Positions 52,297 through 63,355 of a stretch of 64,000 bases of DNA are shown here, one piece after another. This DNA comes from Halovenus aranensis (GTDB taxonomy: Archaea; Halobacteriota; Halobacteria; Halobacteriales; Haloarculaceae). Location of the stretch: the NCBI RefSeq assembly GCF_900100385.1, contig NZ_FNFC01000014.1:1-64000 (forward strand), in the 5' to 3' direction. Made by a program: the position numbers and the translations under genes. The notes under the pieces were generated by a model. The model saw nothing but the letters and a program-made list of their open reading frames with translations, was not told where the DNA came from and made no database searches. Within the stretch, counting starts at the first letter, position 1. The number at the start of each line of letters is the position of its first letter.

Positions 52297-52377
52297 CAGG
52301 GAGTACGGCTCGACAACTATGACGGCGTCGGTCGCGGTTTCAGTGGGCGTAAGTCTGCCCGCTCCCCTACCTGCGAT

Positions 52378-53088
52378 ATGCGCCTGCGCGAAGCCGGACC
52401 AACCAGCGGACCAGACGTTGTCATCGTGTTAGGGTGGGGGAACAGGCTCCACCACGAGAACGTCCAGTGGCTCTCAGACCAGCTTACCGAGGCCGGCTAC
52501 CGGACACACACGTTCCAGATACCCGACGTTATCGACGACTTCGAGCGCGAGTACCTCGCGCCGGTCCGTGAGTACGTCGCAGAACTCGGGGCGGTCCGGC
52601 TCGTCGGCCACAGCACCGGCGGGCTCATCACCGCCTTCCTCGATTGGGCCAAGACCAACACGTATCTCAGCCCCTGGTGGGGCATTCCGAGCGGACCTGC
52701 CGGGCTGGACGTGGCGGTTCTCTCGGCACTGTCCCGGATTCCCACGCGTCGCCCGCTCGTTCCTGTCGGTCAGAGCGACCGCCAGTCGATTGGTGACCGC
52801 GCGACGGAGAAACAGCTTCGTGAGGGACCGACGCGGGCCGCGCCGTCGTTTCTCCGTGAGATACGGCGCGCTCACAGCGAGCGGCCACCGGTCTCGTCCG
52901 ACGCTGTCGTCTTCTGTTCGCCCCGCGATACCGTCGTCAGCGTTCGCGCAATTGCGGAGGCAGCGTCGTTCGACCAGCTCGTCTTCTACGACGGCGGCCA
53001 CGAGCTGTTTTCCTCGAAGAAACGAGACACGTACCGCGAGACGCTGCTCGATGCTGTCGCGAACGGCCGCGACGCGCTCGACGCGTAA
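52378..53088 (+). CDS. Alpha/beta hydrolase
   Basis: A 236-residue protein with the nucleophile elbow GHSTGG (Ser near residue 82), an acid in CSPRDTVVS and a histidine in [30 protein letters not shown] is the start of the fold. A small insert ([11 protein letters not shown]) follows the elbow. The substrate is unknown. The ATG at 52378 is chosen; upstream residues belong to the shadow of uvrC. Confidence 0.8.
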   Translation: MRLREAGPTSGPDVVIVLGWGNRLHHENVQWLSDQLTEAGYRTHTFQIPDVIDDFEREYLAPVREYVAELGAVRLVGHSTGGLITAFLDWAKTNTYLSPWWGIPSGPAGLDVAVLSALSRIPTRRPLVPVGQSDRQSIGDRATEKQLREGPTRAAPSFLREIRRAHSERPPVSSDAVVFCSPRDTVVSVRAIAEAASFDQLVFYDGGHELFSSKKRDTYRETLLDAVANGRDALDA

Positions 53089-53739
53089 TCAGACGGGGTC
53101 GTCTTCGATGAATCCCTGACTGTCGTCGTCGCGTCCGTCTGCCGCCGTCGTCTGGCTGTCCGGGTCGGGGAAAATCGCCGCTTCGAGGCGGGTGGCGGCG
53201 TCCTCGGCGTCCTCGGGCCGAGGCACGTGCAGGTCCTCTTCTTCGCCTGCGAGTCGGATGACGAGCGTTGGCGTCCGCAGGTACCAGTAGACGCCGAGCA
53301 GGACCATCGCCAGCAACAGCGCGAGCGCGCCAACGTTCACCAGCAGCGTGTCGAGGTTCCGCAAGAGGGCGAACACCGACCGGGTGGCGTCCATGATGCC
53401 CCCGAGACCGACACTTCCGGCCGTTCCGGTGCCGAGCCCGAGACTGTCACCGAATATCGATTTCGGGTCGAAGGCGAGGCCGGCGACCAGGAGGGTAGCG
53501 CCGGCAGCGCCGGCGACGAGTCCGCGACGGCGCAGCCCCGACCAGGCGAGTGCACTGGCCTCGACGCCGGTGACGTTGGGGCGGTCTGCCTGTCTGAAGT
53601 TCTCGCCGTCGAGAGCCGGCGTGAACGCGATGACGCGGTGGCTGGTGACGACAACGCGGGCAGTCCCAACGTCGAGTTGCTCGCGAACTGTCTCTCCGTC
53701 GTAAAGCAGGTCGTCGACACGACGCTGCCAGCGCGACAT
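53089..53739 (-). CDS. PH-like domain membrane protein
   Basis: A 216-residue protein. Residues 1-65 form a PH-like/YdbT-type beta domain (LLYDGETVREQLDVGTARVV, VTSHRVIAFTPALDGENFRQ). Two TM helices follow (about 70-90 and 130-155), then an acidic soluble tail with RLAGEEEDLHVPRPEDAEDA. It ends one base after the hydrolase stop and is probably unrelated to it. Function unknown. Confidence 0.7.
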   Translation of the reverse strand: MSRWQRRVDDLLYDGETVREQLDVGTARVVVTSHRVIAFTPALDGENFRQADRPNVTGVEASALAWSGLRRRGLVAGAAGATLLVAGLAFDPKSIFGDSLGLGTGTAGSVGLGGIMDATRSVFALLRNLDTLLVNVGALALLLAMVLLGVYWYLRTPTLVIRLAGEEEDLHVPRPEDAEDAATRLEAAIFPDPDSQTTAADGRDDDSQGFIEDDPV

Positions 53740-53814
53740 GGCGCGCTCTACGTGACGGGCAATAAAGTACTCTCGGGTCCAGCAAACCCCGGCGACTCTC
53801 GTCGCAGGTATCTA

Positions 53815-54498
53815 CTAGCTGTCGTCTGTGTTTGTCCGGACGTACGGTGCGATAACGGACGCGAACGCGTCCATGTCCCGCGTCTGGTACCAGGCACTGC
53901 CGGGACCGGTGAACTCGAAGACGAGTCCCTCGCCGCTCAGGACCGTCGACTTGAGGTCGCCGACCCGCCGAACCGAGTAGTCGATGTCGTCGTCCCAGGC
54001 AATCAGGTGTTCGTTGTCGAGGACGTAGGATTCACCGGCGGCTAGCTCCAGCTTTTCTAAGCCGCCGTAGGCGTCGATAAAGGTCGTCCCGGTCCCCCTG
54101 AGCGCGAGCGGCGTCAGACTCGCCTCACCGAGCATCGACTTGAGACCGCCGATTTCGGAGTCGATGTCGATGCCGTCGGTCGCCGCGAGGAAGGAGCCGT
54201 CCGTGGAGTACAGCGTCTCGTCGTGCAGGTCGTGGGACTTCACGTCGCCAGGCGTCGGCGGCGCGAGCGTCACCTGGCCCCGACTGCCCTCGGCGGTAAA
54301 CTCGTTTGCAAAGGCGGACTCACCGCCGAGCAGCGACTTCGCTGAGCTGAGCAGGCCATCTCGGCTCGTTCCGGTAGAAATCGAGACGTTTTCCGAGTGG
54401 CCGACCATCGCGCCCGGCTCGGCGACAATCGACTCGCCGGCTTCGAGCGTGACAATCAGGTGTGTGTACGACGGCTTGTGGGTGAACTCGTAGTCCAT
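53815..54498 (-). CDS. AIM24/TIGR00266 family protein
   Basis: A 227-residue beta-rich protein. MDYEFTHKPSYTHLIVTLEA, EPGAMVGHSENVSISTG, GTGTTFIDAYGGLEKLELA and DNEHLIAWDDDIDYSVRRVG are typical of the AIM24 family (TIGR00266), which forms trimeric beta-barrels. The role in archaea is unknown; in mitochondria AIM24 shapes membranes. No signal or TM is seen. About 75 bp from the PH-like gene on the same strand. Confidence 0.88.
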   Translation of the reverse strand: MDYEFTHKPSYTHLIVTLEAGESIVAEPGAMVGHSENVSISTGTSRDGLLSSAKSLLGGESAFANEFTAEGSRGQVTLAPPTPGDVKSHDLHDETLYSTDGSFLAATDGIDIDSEIGGLKSMLGEASLTPLALRGTGTTFIDAYGGLEKLELAAGESYVLDNEHLIAWDDDIDYSVRRVGDLKSTVLSGEGLVFEFTGPGSAWYQTRDMDAFASVIAPYVRTNTDDS

Positions 54499-54609
54499 TG
54501 GAGAGACTCATTGGGCCTTCTGTCGCCACATAAGTATGTTCTGTGGACTGTTTCATCTGCAGAGACTCGTACTCGGAGGATACAACAGCGACGAGTGCGA
54601 ACGCCGGGT

Positions 54610-54879
54610 ATGAACGACGAGACTGTCCAGACGTGGCTCGTCGAGCGCAGCTACGGTCAGAGCGAAGACCTCGTCACGCTGGTGTACGCGACACGCGACG
54701 GCGAGCGCCACGTGAAACAGCAGTTCTCTCATCGGATGCTGTTCGACAAGGAGGTCACCGCCGGACGCGACGTTCCTCCCGACCGCCTGGAAGCCGTCGC
54801 TGACGGCGACACGCGGGAGCGCTACCGTCAAGAGGCCGCCCAGATGGCCGAGAACCACGACCCCGACGAGGAGGTCTAA
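54610..54879 (+). CDS. Small haloarchaeal hypothetical protein
   Basis: An 89-residue acidic protein (MNDETVQTWLVERSYGQSED start) with VTLVYATRDGERHVKQQFSH in the middle. No known domain. Its stop touches the ligA stop (convergent, no gap). The ATG at 54610 is chosen because the upstream frame crosses the divergent AIM24-like promoter. Function unknown. Confidence 0.7.
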   Translation: MNDETVQTWLVERSYGQSEDLVTLVYATRDGERHVKQQFSHRMLFDKEVTAGRDVPPDRLEAVADGDTRERYRQEAAQMAENHDPDEEV

Positions 54880-56973
<2,094 letters not shown>

Positions 56974-57089
56974 CTAAAACGTGCGGGTTGCCGGTCGACA
57001 CTCGCACTTGCTGATTTTGTTACGATTCTCACATGTATCGGCCACCAGATACTTTATCGACGCGAACGGATTTAGGTCCAACGTGTAGC

Positions 57090-58454
57090 ATGGTGGGCGA
57101 TAGCACACCTGGGGCTGGCACGGACGAGAGTGAGGACGAGACCAATCGGCTGCTCGCCGAGTTCAGCAGAGAGGACCTCGCTCGCCACCTCGCACTGTTC
57201 TACCGAGAGCCAGCGACGCAGCTATCGGCTGCGAGTACGTTCATTCGGTACGGTCTGCACCTGGGGCGGCGGTGTTTCTACCTGACCGACGCAAACACGA
57301 GAGATGCGATTAAGGCGGCGCTTCGGGACGCTGGAGTCGACGTAACACAACGGATGGCTGCGGGCGACCTCACGATTCGGGACGCCTCAGAGGTCTATCT
57401 GGACTCGGGTTTCAATCCCGAGGAGATGATAGCCACGCTCGAATCGGCCGTCGAGGAGAGCATCGAGATGGGATACGAGGGGTTCTGGGTGGCCGGCGAA
57501 AACACGTGGTGTTTTCACACCGAGGCGTCGTTCGACCACATTCTGGACTTCGAGGCCGAGTTCGACGCCACCTGTCCCGACTATCCCGTGACCGCGCTGT
57601 GTCAGTACGACATCGACCGATTCGGTGAAGAGTCCACCGCCAAGGCGCTGTGGACACACGAGCAGATTATCTACCGTAGCACCATCTGTGAGAACCCATA
57701 CTACCTCACGCCGGACGCCTACCAGTCAGAGGCCGACTCGCAGCTGAACGCCAAGCTCATGCTCGAACAGACCCACGATCTCGCTCGCTCGCGCCGTCAG
57801 GTCACCCAGCGCGAACAGCGCCTCGACGTCGTCAGCCGTATTCTCCGGCACAACATCCGCAACGACCTGAACGTGGTGCGGACGAATCTCGAACTCATCG
57901 AGGAGGAAAACAGCCTCACCGAAACCGACAGCAAACGCCTCGAAACCGCAATCGAGCACGTCAACGACGTGTTCGAGATTGCTGACAAGGCTCGTGCCGT
58001 CCAGCAGACCCTCGACCACCTGCGAGTCGAGACACTCGCGCTCGACGAGACGCTCGCTCGGGCGGTCGACCGGGCGGAGGCGGCCGTACCCGGGGCGACA
58101 ATCAGTATCGACGGCGAATCCGAGACGACAGTCGTCGCGGACTCGAATCTCGACGACGCGGTGGTCGAACTGCTGACGGCGATTCTCGACAACCAGGAGG
58201 AACAGCCGTCAGTCTCGCTCACTTGTTCGACACCTGCCGAAGGAACGCTGCGACTCGACATCCAGGCACCTGATGCCCTCTTTCCCGCGAGCGACCGGGC
58301 AGCCCTCGAGCGCGGGAGCGAAACCCAACTGGAACACGGACGCGGCCTCGGCCTCTGGCTCGCCAACTGGATTATCGAGAACGGCCACGGGACCCTCGCG
58401 TTCCCCGCTGAGGGCCCACAGCTCCGAATCGAACTCAACCGGGTCGCCAACTGA
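57090..58454 (+). CDS. MEDS-domain sensor histidine kinase
   Basis: A 454-residue protein. Residues 25-200 form a MEDS domain (methanogen/methylotroph DcmR sensory domain: FYREPATQLSAASTFIRYGL, AAGDLTIRDASEVYLDSG, EMGYEGFWVAGENTWCFHTE). The H-box is RILRHNIRNDLNV with His254. The ATPase part has GRGLGLWLANWIIENGHG, but the N-box is weak (ELLTAILDNQEE). The sensor side shares ancestry with DcmR and RecA-like folds. No response regulator is adjacent. The ATG at 57090 is chosen over 57033. Confidence 0.82.
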   Translation: MVGDSTPGAGTDESEDETNRLLAEFSREDLARHLALFYREPATQLSAASTFIRYGLHLGRRCFYLTDANTRDAIKAALRDAGVDVTQRMAAGDLTIRDASEVYLDSGFNPEEMIATLESAVEESIEMGYEGFWVAGENTWCFHTEASFDHILDFEAEFDATCPDYPVTALCQYDIDRFGEESTAKALWTHEQIIYRSTICENPYYLTPDAYQSEADSQLNAKLMLEQTHDLARSRRQVTQREQRLDVVSRILRHNIRNDLNVVRTNLELIEEENSLTETDSKRLETAIEHVNDVFEIADKARAVQQTLDHLRVETLALDETLARAVDRAEAAVPGATISIDGESETTVVADSNLDDAVVELLTAILDNQEEQPSVSLTCSTPAEGTLRLDIQAPDALFPASDRAALERGSETQLEHGRGLGLWLANWIIENGHGTLAFPAEGPQLRIELNRVAN

Positions 58455-58464
58455 CGGGACCACC

Positions 58465-59067
58465 CTAGCCGTTTGCCTGTATCGAGCTGAGTAGCTGTCG
58501 CGTGATATCGTCGTAGCCAAGGGTCTGTCCGCCGTGGTCGTCGACGAAGGCATCGGCATCTCCGTCCGCCGAGAACGGGAACAGGTCTGGTCCCATTCCG
58601 CCGGCCACGTCGCTGTTGACGACGTAGGTCAACTCGGTCGCGTCGGCGAACGTCTCGGGAGCGGTCGGTGACGGCATCCGGGGTCGTCCCTCGCGTTCTG
58701 TGAGACTCCAGTCGACACTGGTGTAGTCGGTGACATAAACTACCTCGGCCTCCCAGCCGCGGTCGCGACGCTCGAAGTGATAGGGAAAGAGCCCATCGGC
58801 GAGCGTGTGAAACCAGGCCAGGCTCGGGTCTCCCTCTCCCTCGGACTGTTGGAGGGGTTGTGGCTCGTTGTCCGCGTAGAATATCTGGCCGTTCGGGCCA
58901 CCGTGTGGGCCGATTTCCATCCCGCCCTGGTAGTCGAACTTGCCGCCCGAAAGCGGTACCGGCTCTGGCACGCCCTCCTCATCAGACCCAAGGATGTCGG
59001 TACAGCCGGCAAGCACGCTCGTGCCTGTCGCCGCTAGTGACCCGCGAAGAAACGTTCGCCTATGCAT
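58465..59067 (-). CDS. NosL-like lipoprotein lacking the CxxCGM cysteines
   Basis: A 200-residue Tat lipoprotein (RRTFLRGSLA, lipobox Cys22). GPHGGPNGQIFYADNE, WFHTLADGLFPYHFER, VVYVTDYTSVDWSL and SDVAGGMGPDLFPFS are NosL patterns. In typical NosL a copper-binding CxxCGM lies before IGPHGGPNG; here it reads FDYQGGM (residues 44-50), so both cysteines are gone. The later Met-rich segment and Met50 are kept. It may bind another metal or a different copper form. No nos genes are near. Confidence 0.8.
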   Translation of the reverse strand: MHRRTFLRGSLAATGTSVLAGCTDILGSDEEGVPEPVPLSGGKFDYQGGMEIGPHGGPNGQIFYADNEPQPLQQSEGEGDPSLAWFHTLADGLFPYHFERRDRGWEAEVVYVTDYTSVDWSLTEREGRPRMPSPTAPETFADATELTYVVNSDVAGGMGPDLFPFSADGDADAFVDDHGGQTLGYDDITRQLLSSIQANG

Positions 59068-59119
59068 TATCTCTGCTAGCACCGACGTAGAAAAGGGAGT
59101 TCTGGTGTGTCTCTCGAAC

Positions 59120-60211
59120 CTAGAGGCCCGCCACGTCCTCGATAGCGTCGGTCAGTGCACGGATACTTTCGAGGTCGTGTTCGCCCATGTGACCGATACG
59201 AAACGCCTCCTCGGTCAACGGCCCGTAGCCACTCGAAAAGACCATGTCGTACTCCTCGGAGACGGCCTCGATTGTCGCCTCGACGTCGATGTCTCGCGTG
59301 TTCTCGACGCAGGTCACCGTCTGCGAGCGGTACCCCTCCTCGGCGAAGAGACCGAAATGCTCGCGCGCCCAGTCGCGGGTGTAGGCGGCCATCTCCCGGT
59401 GGCGGCGGTCCCGCTCCTCGTGGCCCTCCTCGAGCATGTGTTTCATCTGTCTCCGGTAGGCGAGCATCAGCGGGACAGCCGGCGTCGAGTGGGTCTGACC
59501 CTTCCGGTCGTAGTAATCGAGGGCCCGCTGGAAGCCGCCGTACCACGAGGCGGAGTCCGACGCGACCTCCCGCTCGTAGGCCGCGTCGCTGACGGTACAG
59601 ACCGCGAGCCCCGGGGGCATGGCGAATGCCTTCTGTGTCGAGGTGAAGATGGCGTCGATGCCGCTGCCCTCGATGTCGATGTAATCGCCGCCGAGACAGG
59701 AGATTGCGTCGACGATAAAGTAGGTATCGGGGTACTCTTTGAGGACCTCGCCAATTTCCTCGATTGGGTTGCGAACGCCGGTCGAGGTCTCGTTCATCAC
59801 GGCACCGACAGCGTCGTAATCGCCGGCTTCGAGCGTCTCGCGGACGTCCTCGGGCTTGACTGCCTTTCCCCACTCGTACTCGATGCGGTCGACCGCTTTG
59901 CCCAGTCGCTCGGCGACGTTCGCCTGCCGTTCGCTGAACGCTCCCGAGGTCGGGACGAGCATCCGGTCGTCGACCAGATTGAGCGTCGTCGCCTCCCAGA
60001 ACTCGGTTCCCGAGGCTGTCAACACCATCACGTCCTGGTCGGTGTCGAGGAACTCTTTGGTGTCCTCGACGATAGTCGTATAGAGGTCTGTCATCCGCTC
60101 GGAGCGGTGGCCGAACATCGGCTCGGCCATCGCCTCGATAACCTCCTCACGGACCTCCGTGGGTCCTGGCAGATACAGCGTCTTGTCGGTGTACTCTTGA
60201 TTTTTGGTCAC
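59120..60211 (-). CDS. PLP-dependent aminotransferase (AGT/serine-pyruvate type)
   Basis: A 363-residue class V enzyme. YLPGPTEVREEVIEAMAEPM is the start, VLTASGTEFWEATTLNL and VDAISCLGGDYIDIEG the cofactor pocket, and FTSTQKAFAMPPGLAV has the PLP lysine. Alanine-glyoxylate, serine-pyruvate or archaeal aspartate aminotransferase activities all occur. GTG at 60211 is chosen because AGGTGG lies 5 nt upstream. The true substrate is not known. Confidence 0.85.
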   Translation of the reverse strand: MTKNQEYTDKTLYLPGPTEVREEVIEAMAEPMFGHRSERMTDLYTTIVEDTKEFLDTDQDVMVLTASGTEFWEATTLNLVDDRMLVPTSGAFSERQANVAERLGKAVDRIEYEWGKAVKPEDVRETLEAGDYDAVGAVMNETSTGVRNPIEEIGEVLKEYPDTYFIVDAISCLGGDYIDIEGSGIDAIFTSTQKAFAMPPGLAVCTVSDAAYEREVASDSASWYGGFQRALDYYDRKGQTHSTPAVPLMLAYRRQMKHMLEEGHEERDRRHREMAAYTRDWAREHFGLFAEEGYRSQTVTCVENTRDIDVEATIEAVSEEYDMVFSSGYGPLTEEAFRIGHMGEHDLESIRALTDAIEDVAGL

Positions 60212-60327
60212 CCGGACCACCTAGCTGTACCTTTCGACGAACCCGTATGGGCGTTGTGGTCCCGGCAGCCAGCCCCAGAACACGACAGCCACGGACCGAT
60301 GCAGTTGTCGATACCGCCAGCGCTCTC

Positions 60328-60843
60328 TCACTCGGCAGCCAACAACCCGGATTCGCTGCCGTAATTCTGCTCGGCAAAGAGTAACGCGACCAGCGCGAAG
60401 ATGATGATACCGTATGAGCCAGCAGCCAGCAGCGCGTCCATCGTCGACTCGTACTCGCCCGTGCGGAAAATAATCGCTTTCCTGACCATCGCGATGACGC
60501 CGGTGTAAATGACGAGCTGGACGATACGCCGTGTCTCGTTCTCTTCGACGTACGCGAGCACTGTCTGATACACCTCGACGATAATCAAAAGCAGCAGTCC
60601 CGTGTCGATAAAGCCGATGACGACCAGCGGGTCCGTGATACTCCCCGACTGCATCGCCTCGAATATCTGCAACATCAAGTCGACGACGCCTATCGCAAAG
60701 AGTGCGGCAAAGACGGTTGCGGCGGCCAGTTCGACGCCCTGCACGAACCGGCCGATGACGAGCGAGTACCGCTCTTCTAAGGACCGCGAGCGTGTGTCGT
60801 CTGGCTCGGATGGCCCCTCTGGCGTCTGTTCGGTGTTGTTCAT
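60328..60843 (-). CDS. PsiE family membrane protein
   Basis: A 171-residue protein with four TM helices and an acidic N-terminal tail. VIGRFVQGVELAAATVFAAL, DTGLLLLIIVEVYQTVLAYV, QLVIYTGVIAMVRKAIIF and GIIIFALVALLFA match the phosphate-starvation-inducible PsiE family. Function is not known in archaea. The ATG at 60843 precedes an AT-rich promoter (about 60880-60910). It lies close to the aminotransferase gene, on the same strand. Confidence 0.82.
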   Translation of the reverse strand: MNNTEQTPEGPSEPDDTRSRSLEERYSLVIGRFVQGVELAAATVFAALFAIGVVDLMLQIFEAMQSGSITDPLVVIGFIDTGLLLLIIVEVYQTVLAYVEENETRRIVQLVIYTGVIAMVRKAIIFRTGEYESTMDALLAAGSYGIIIFALVALLFAEQNYGSESGLLAAE

Positions 60844-60972
60844 GTCTCTTTTGTGGTGCGCTCTCGCTCGGCACTCATCTGATATATTGTGTATGGACTG
60901 CCCACGTATATATCCCGCCGTGCCCCCCAGACCGCCGGCTGCGGACTCTCTCTGACCTGTGGCGTCGGTCGC

Positions 60973-62172
60973 CTATGTAACGTCGAGGCGGAGCAACACA
61001 GGTAACATGACGGCGGCGATTGCGACCTCAGCGAGTCCAACAGCGAGAAAGGCGACCTCGAAGCTGACGCCGCCGGCAAGCGTCGCCCCGCCGATGATGC
61101 CGGTCAGAAAGCCGAGGCTGCCAAAGACGTTGAATCCGCCCATCGCGATGCCGCGCTGTGTCGGGGCCGCCAAGTCGGTCACCAGCGCCATCGTCGCCGG
61201 CGCAACGAGCGCACCGAGTACCCCGACGACTACCATCGCCGCGCCCGCGGTCACAACTGTCGGCGCGTAGAAGACGCCGACGATGGCGACGCCGTAGCCA
61301 AGAGAGCCGACGGCGACGGGGACGATGCGACCGATACGGTCCGAGAGCCGGCCCATCGGATACTGCAACAGCGCGAAGGGAACGAAGAAGGCACCGAGCA
61401 GGAGGCCGGTCCCGGCCGCGCCGATATCGAACGCAGACTGGAAGTAGACCGTCCCGACGAGCGCGAAAAAGCCGGCCGTGAGACGGTCGATAAAGCCAAA
61501 CGCGAAGGGGACGACGACCGCCGGACGGTCGCGGACGCTGTCGAGGATAGCCCGCAGGTCGCGGCCACCGGACGCGGGCGTGCGGTCACTCGCAAGCGTC
61601 GCAAGCACGCCGGCACCGGCCAGCGCGACCGTCGCCCCGTACAGCGGGACGAGGGTGCCGACCTCGTATAGCTGGCCGCCCAGCGGCGACCCCAGCGCGG
61701 TCCCGCCGCCGATGGCGAGACCGGCAGCCCCCATGTTCCGGCCGTGGCCGCCGTCGAGGTCCATCAGCGTCGTGATTGCCAGTGAGAACGCGCCGATTGT
61801 GGCGACACCCTGGCAAAAGCGGAGCCCAAGTACCCAGGCGTATGGCACTGCCCCCACGCTCGGGAGGAGTGCCAGCGAGAGGTAGCCGACCGCGCCGCCG
61901 ACGGCACCGAGAGCGATAAGCGGCGTCCGGACGCCGAGGGCATCACTCGCCGCGCCCCAGAGGCCGGCACAGAGAACGAACCCCAGAAACTCCGCGGTGA
62001 GAAACCACTTCCCGGCGTCGAGGACGGCACCGACATCGCCGCCCCAGGCGGCCGGACTCGCGCCGAGTTCGGCGACCAGCGCCGGAATCCCGGGATAGAG
62101 GAGGACCTGCGCGAACAGGACGGCAAAGACGACAGCCGCGAGGAGCGGGCGGTCGCGCTGGGGTGTTGTCAC
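60973..62172 (-). CDS. MFS transporter
   Basis: A 399-residue protein with twelve TM helices. Loop 2-3 has GAASDALGVRTPLIALGAVG, a version of the MFS motif GxxSDxxGRRxxL, and PMGRLSDRIGRIVPVAVGSL marks the second half. The N-terminal TTPQRDRPLLAAVVFAVLFA and GIPALVAELGASPAAWGGDV fit drug/metabolite exporters. The substrate is unknown. Confidence 0.85.
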   Translation of the reverse strand: MTTPQRDRPLLAAVVFAVLFAQVLLYPGIPALVAELGASPAAWGGDVGAVLDAGKWFLTAEFLGFVLCAGLWGAASDALGVRTPLIALGAVGGAVGYLSLALLPSVGAVPYAWVLGLRFCQGVATIGAFSLAITTLMDLDGGHGRNMGAAGLAIGGGTALGSPLGGQLYEVGTLVPLYGATVALAGAGVLATLASDRTPASGGRDLRAILDSVRDRPAVVVPFAFGFIDRLTAGFFALVGTVYFQSAFDIGAAGTGLLLGAFFVPFALLQYPMGRLSDRIGRIVPVAVGSLGYGVAIVGVFYAPTVVTAGAAMVVVGVLGALVAPATMALVTDLAAPTQRGIAMGGFNVFGSLGFLTGIIGGATLAGGVSFEVAFLAVGLAEVAIAAVMLPVLLRLDVT

Positions 62173-62221
62173 TGCGACGGTGTTCGATGTCGATAGACAA
62201 GCAGATAACGGTCCAGCGTGG

Positions 62222-62686
62222 TCACAGGGCGCGGACCAACACCAGCGCGTCCTCGCCGTCGCCGTAGTACTCCGGGAGAGTGCGCCGGTGGTCGAAGTCG
62301 TGGCTCCGGTAGAGCCCTCTGGCGGTCTCGTTGCTCTCTCTGACCTCTAGCTTGACCGACGCAACACCCTCACCTTCGAGAACGGCGAGGGCGCGGGTCA
62401 ACAGGAGGGTGCCGACGCCGTCGCCGCGACGGGACGGACTGACGGCGAGGTCTTTGATGTGCCCCAGGTCGCGCCCGTGAGAGTCGATAACGTCGGCGAC
62501 GACGTAGCCGACGACGGACTCGTCAACGGCGACGAGAAACCCTGGTTCGCCGAGATAGCTCTGGAACGCGGTAAACGGCCAGGGCTGGTCGAACGACTCC
62601 TCCTCGATGCGATAGACCGGGAGGAGGTCGTGTCGCTCGGCCTCCCGAACTGTCGGCGTCGACCGCTCGGGCGCTGTCGTCGTCAC
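62222..62686 (-). CDS. rimI: Ribosomal protein N-acetyltransferase RimI-like
   Basis: A 154-residue GNAT enzyme. FDQPWPFTAFQSYLGEPGFL, IKDLAVSPSRRGDGVGTLLL (acetyl-CoA loop RRGDGVG) and LEVRESNETARGLYRSHDFD match RimI/ArdA-type archaeal N-alpha-acetyltransferases. GTG at 62686 (VTTTAPERST) is chosen because the family start lies there and the upstream frame is not acidic. It should acetylate protein N-termini. Confidence 0.85.
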   Translation of the reverse strand: MTTTAPERSTPTVREAERHDLLPVYRIEEESFDQPWPFTAFQSYLGEPGFLVAVDESVVGYVVADVIDSHGRDLGHIKDLAVSPSRRGDGVGTLLLTRALAVLEGEGVASVKLEVRESNETARGLYRSHDFDHRRTLPEYYGDGEDALVLVRAL

Positions 62687-62759
62687 GCGCGGGAGTACGT
62701 GGTCCTGACACAAATGTGTACTGTCGAGAACAGACGACGGCGAGACAGAAGCGACCGGC

Positions 62760-62927
62760 TCACTCGAACTTCTCGAAGGGCTGTTGACACTCGTTACAGA
62801 AGTGCATCGACCGGCACAGCGAGGGTCCCTTCGGATGCTCACGCTCGGTGTCGGTCGAGCCACAGTACGGGCACTCTGCGCCCGACGTTTCGCCGCTCGT
62901 GGTGACACTTGGGTCCTGTTCGCTCAT
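62760..62927 (-). CDS. PaaD-associated zinc-ribbon protein
   Basis: A 55-residue protein (MSEQDPSVTTSGETSGAECP start) with CPYCGS near residue 19 and CNECQQ near residue 46. It ends FEKFE. In bacteria the zinc ribbon is the C-terminal part of PaaD; here it is a separate gene whose start overlaps the paaD stop by 4 bp (62924-62927), so the two chains are made together. It was not marked as an ORF because of its size. Confidence 0.85.
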   Translation of the reverse strand: MSEQDPSVTTSGETSGAECPYCGSTDTEREHPKGPSLCRSMHFCNECQQPFEKFE

Positions 62928-63355
62928 TCTATGCTCATGCCGAACTCCCGGAGTGATTCTTTGCCCTGTTCGGTGACGAGGTCGACCGACCAGTCCGGCG
63001 ACCAGACGAGCTGGACCTCCGCGTCGTCGACGCCGTCGACGCTCTCTGCGGCCGCCTCGACGTCGTCGAGGATGAGTTCGCGCGCCGGGCAGCCACTGTA
63101 GGTCAGCGTCATGTCGATGGTGGCCGTTCCGTCCTCGAGTTCCAGCCCGTAGATGAGCCCCAGGTCGACGATGCTGACAGGCATCTCGGGGTCCTCGACG
63201 GTGTATAGCTGGCTCCAGACCTCGCGTTCGAGTCCTTCCGCGTCGTCGCCGGTCGCCGGTACGTCACCGACCGCGCGCTCTTTGGTGTCGTAGTCGGTGT
63301 ACGAGCAGGCGGTGGCGTCCGGGTCTGCACGCGGACGGTCGTAGTCGCTACTCAT
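62924..63355 (-). CDS. paaD: PaaD-like protein (MIP18/DUF59 domain)
   Basis: A 143-residue protein. EVWSQLYTVEDPEMPVSIVD, LGLIYGLELEDGTATIDM and TYSGCPARELILDDVEAA form the MIP18/DUF59 fold with its reactive cysteine in SGCPA. In the phenylacetate pathway PaaD assists iron-centre assembly of the PaaABCE epoxidase. Its start overlaps the paaC stop by 8 bp, and the zinc-ribbon half is encoded by the next gene. Confidence 0.88.
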   Translation of the reverse strand: MSSDYDRPRADPDATACSYTDYDTKERAVGDVPATGDDAEGLEREVWSQLYTVEDPEMPVSIVDLGLIYGLELEDGTATIDMTLTYSGCPARELILDDVEAAAESVDGVDDAEVQLVWSPDWSVDLVTEQGKESLREFGMSIE

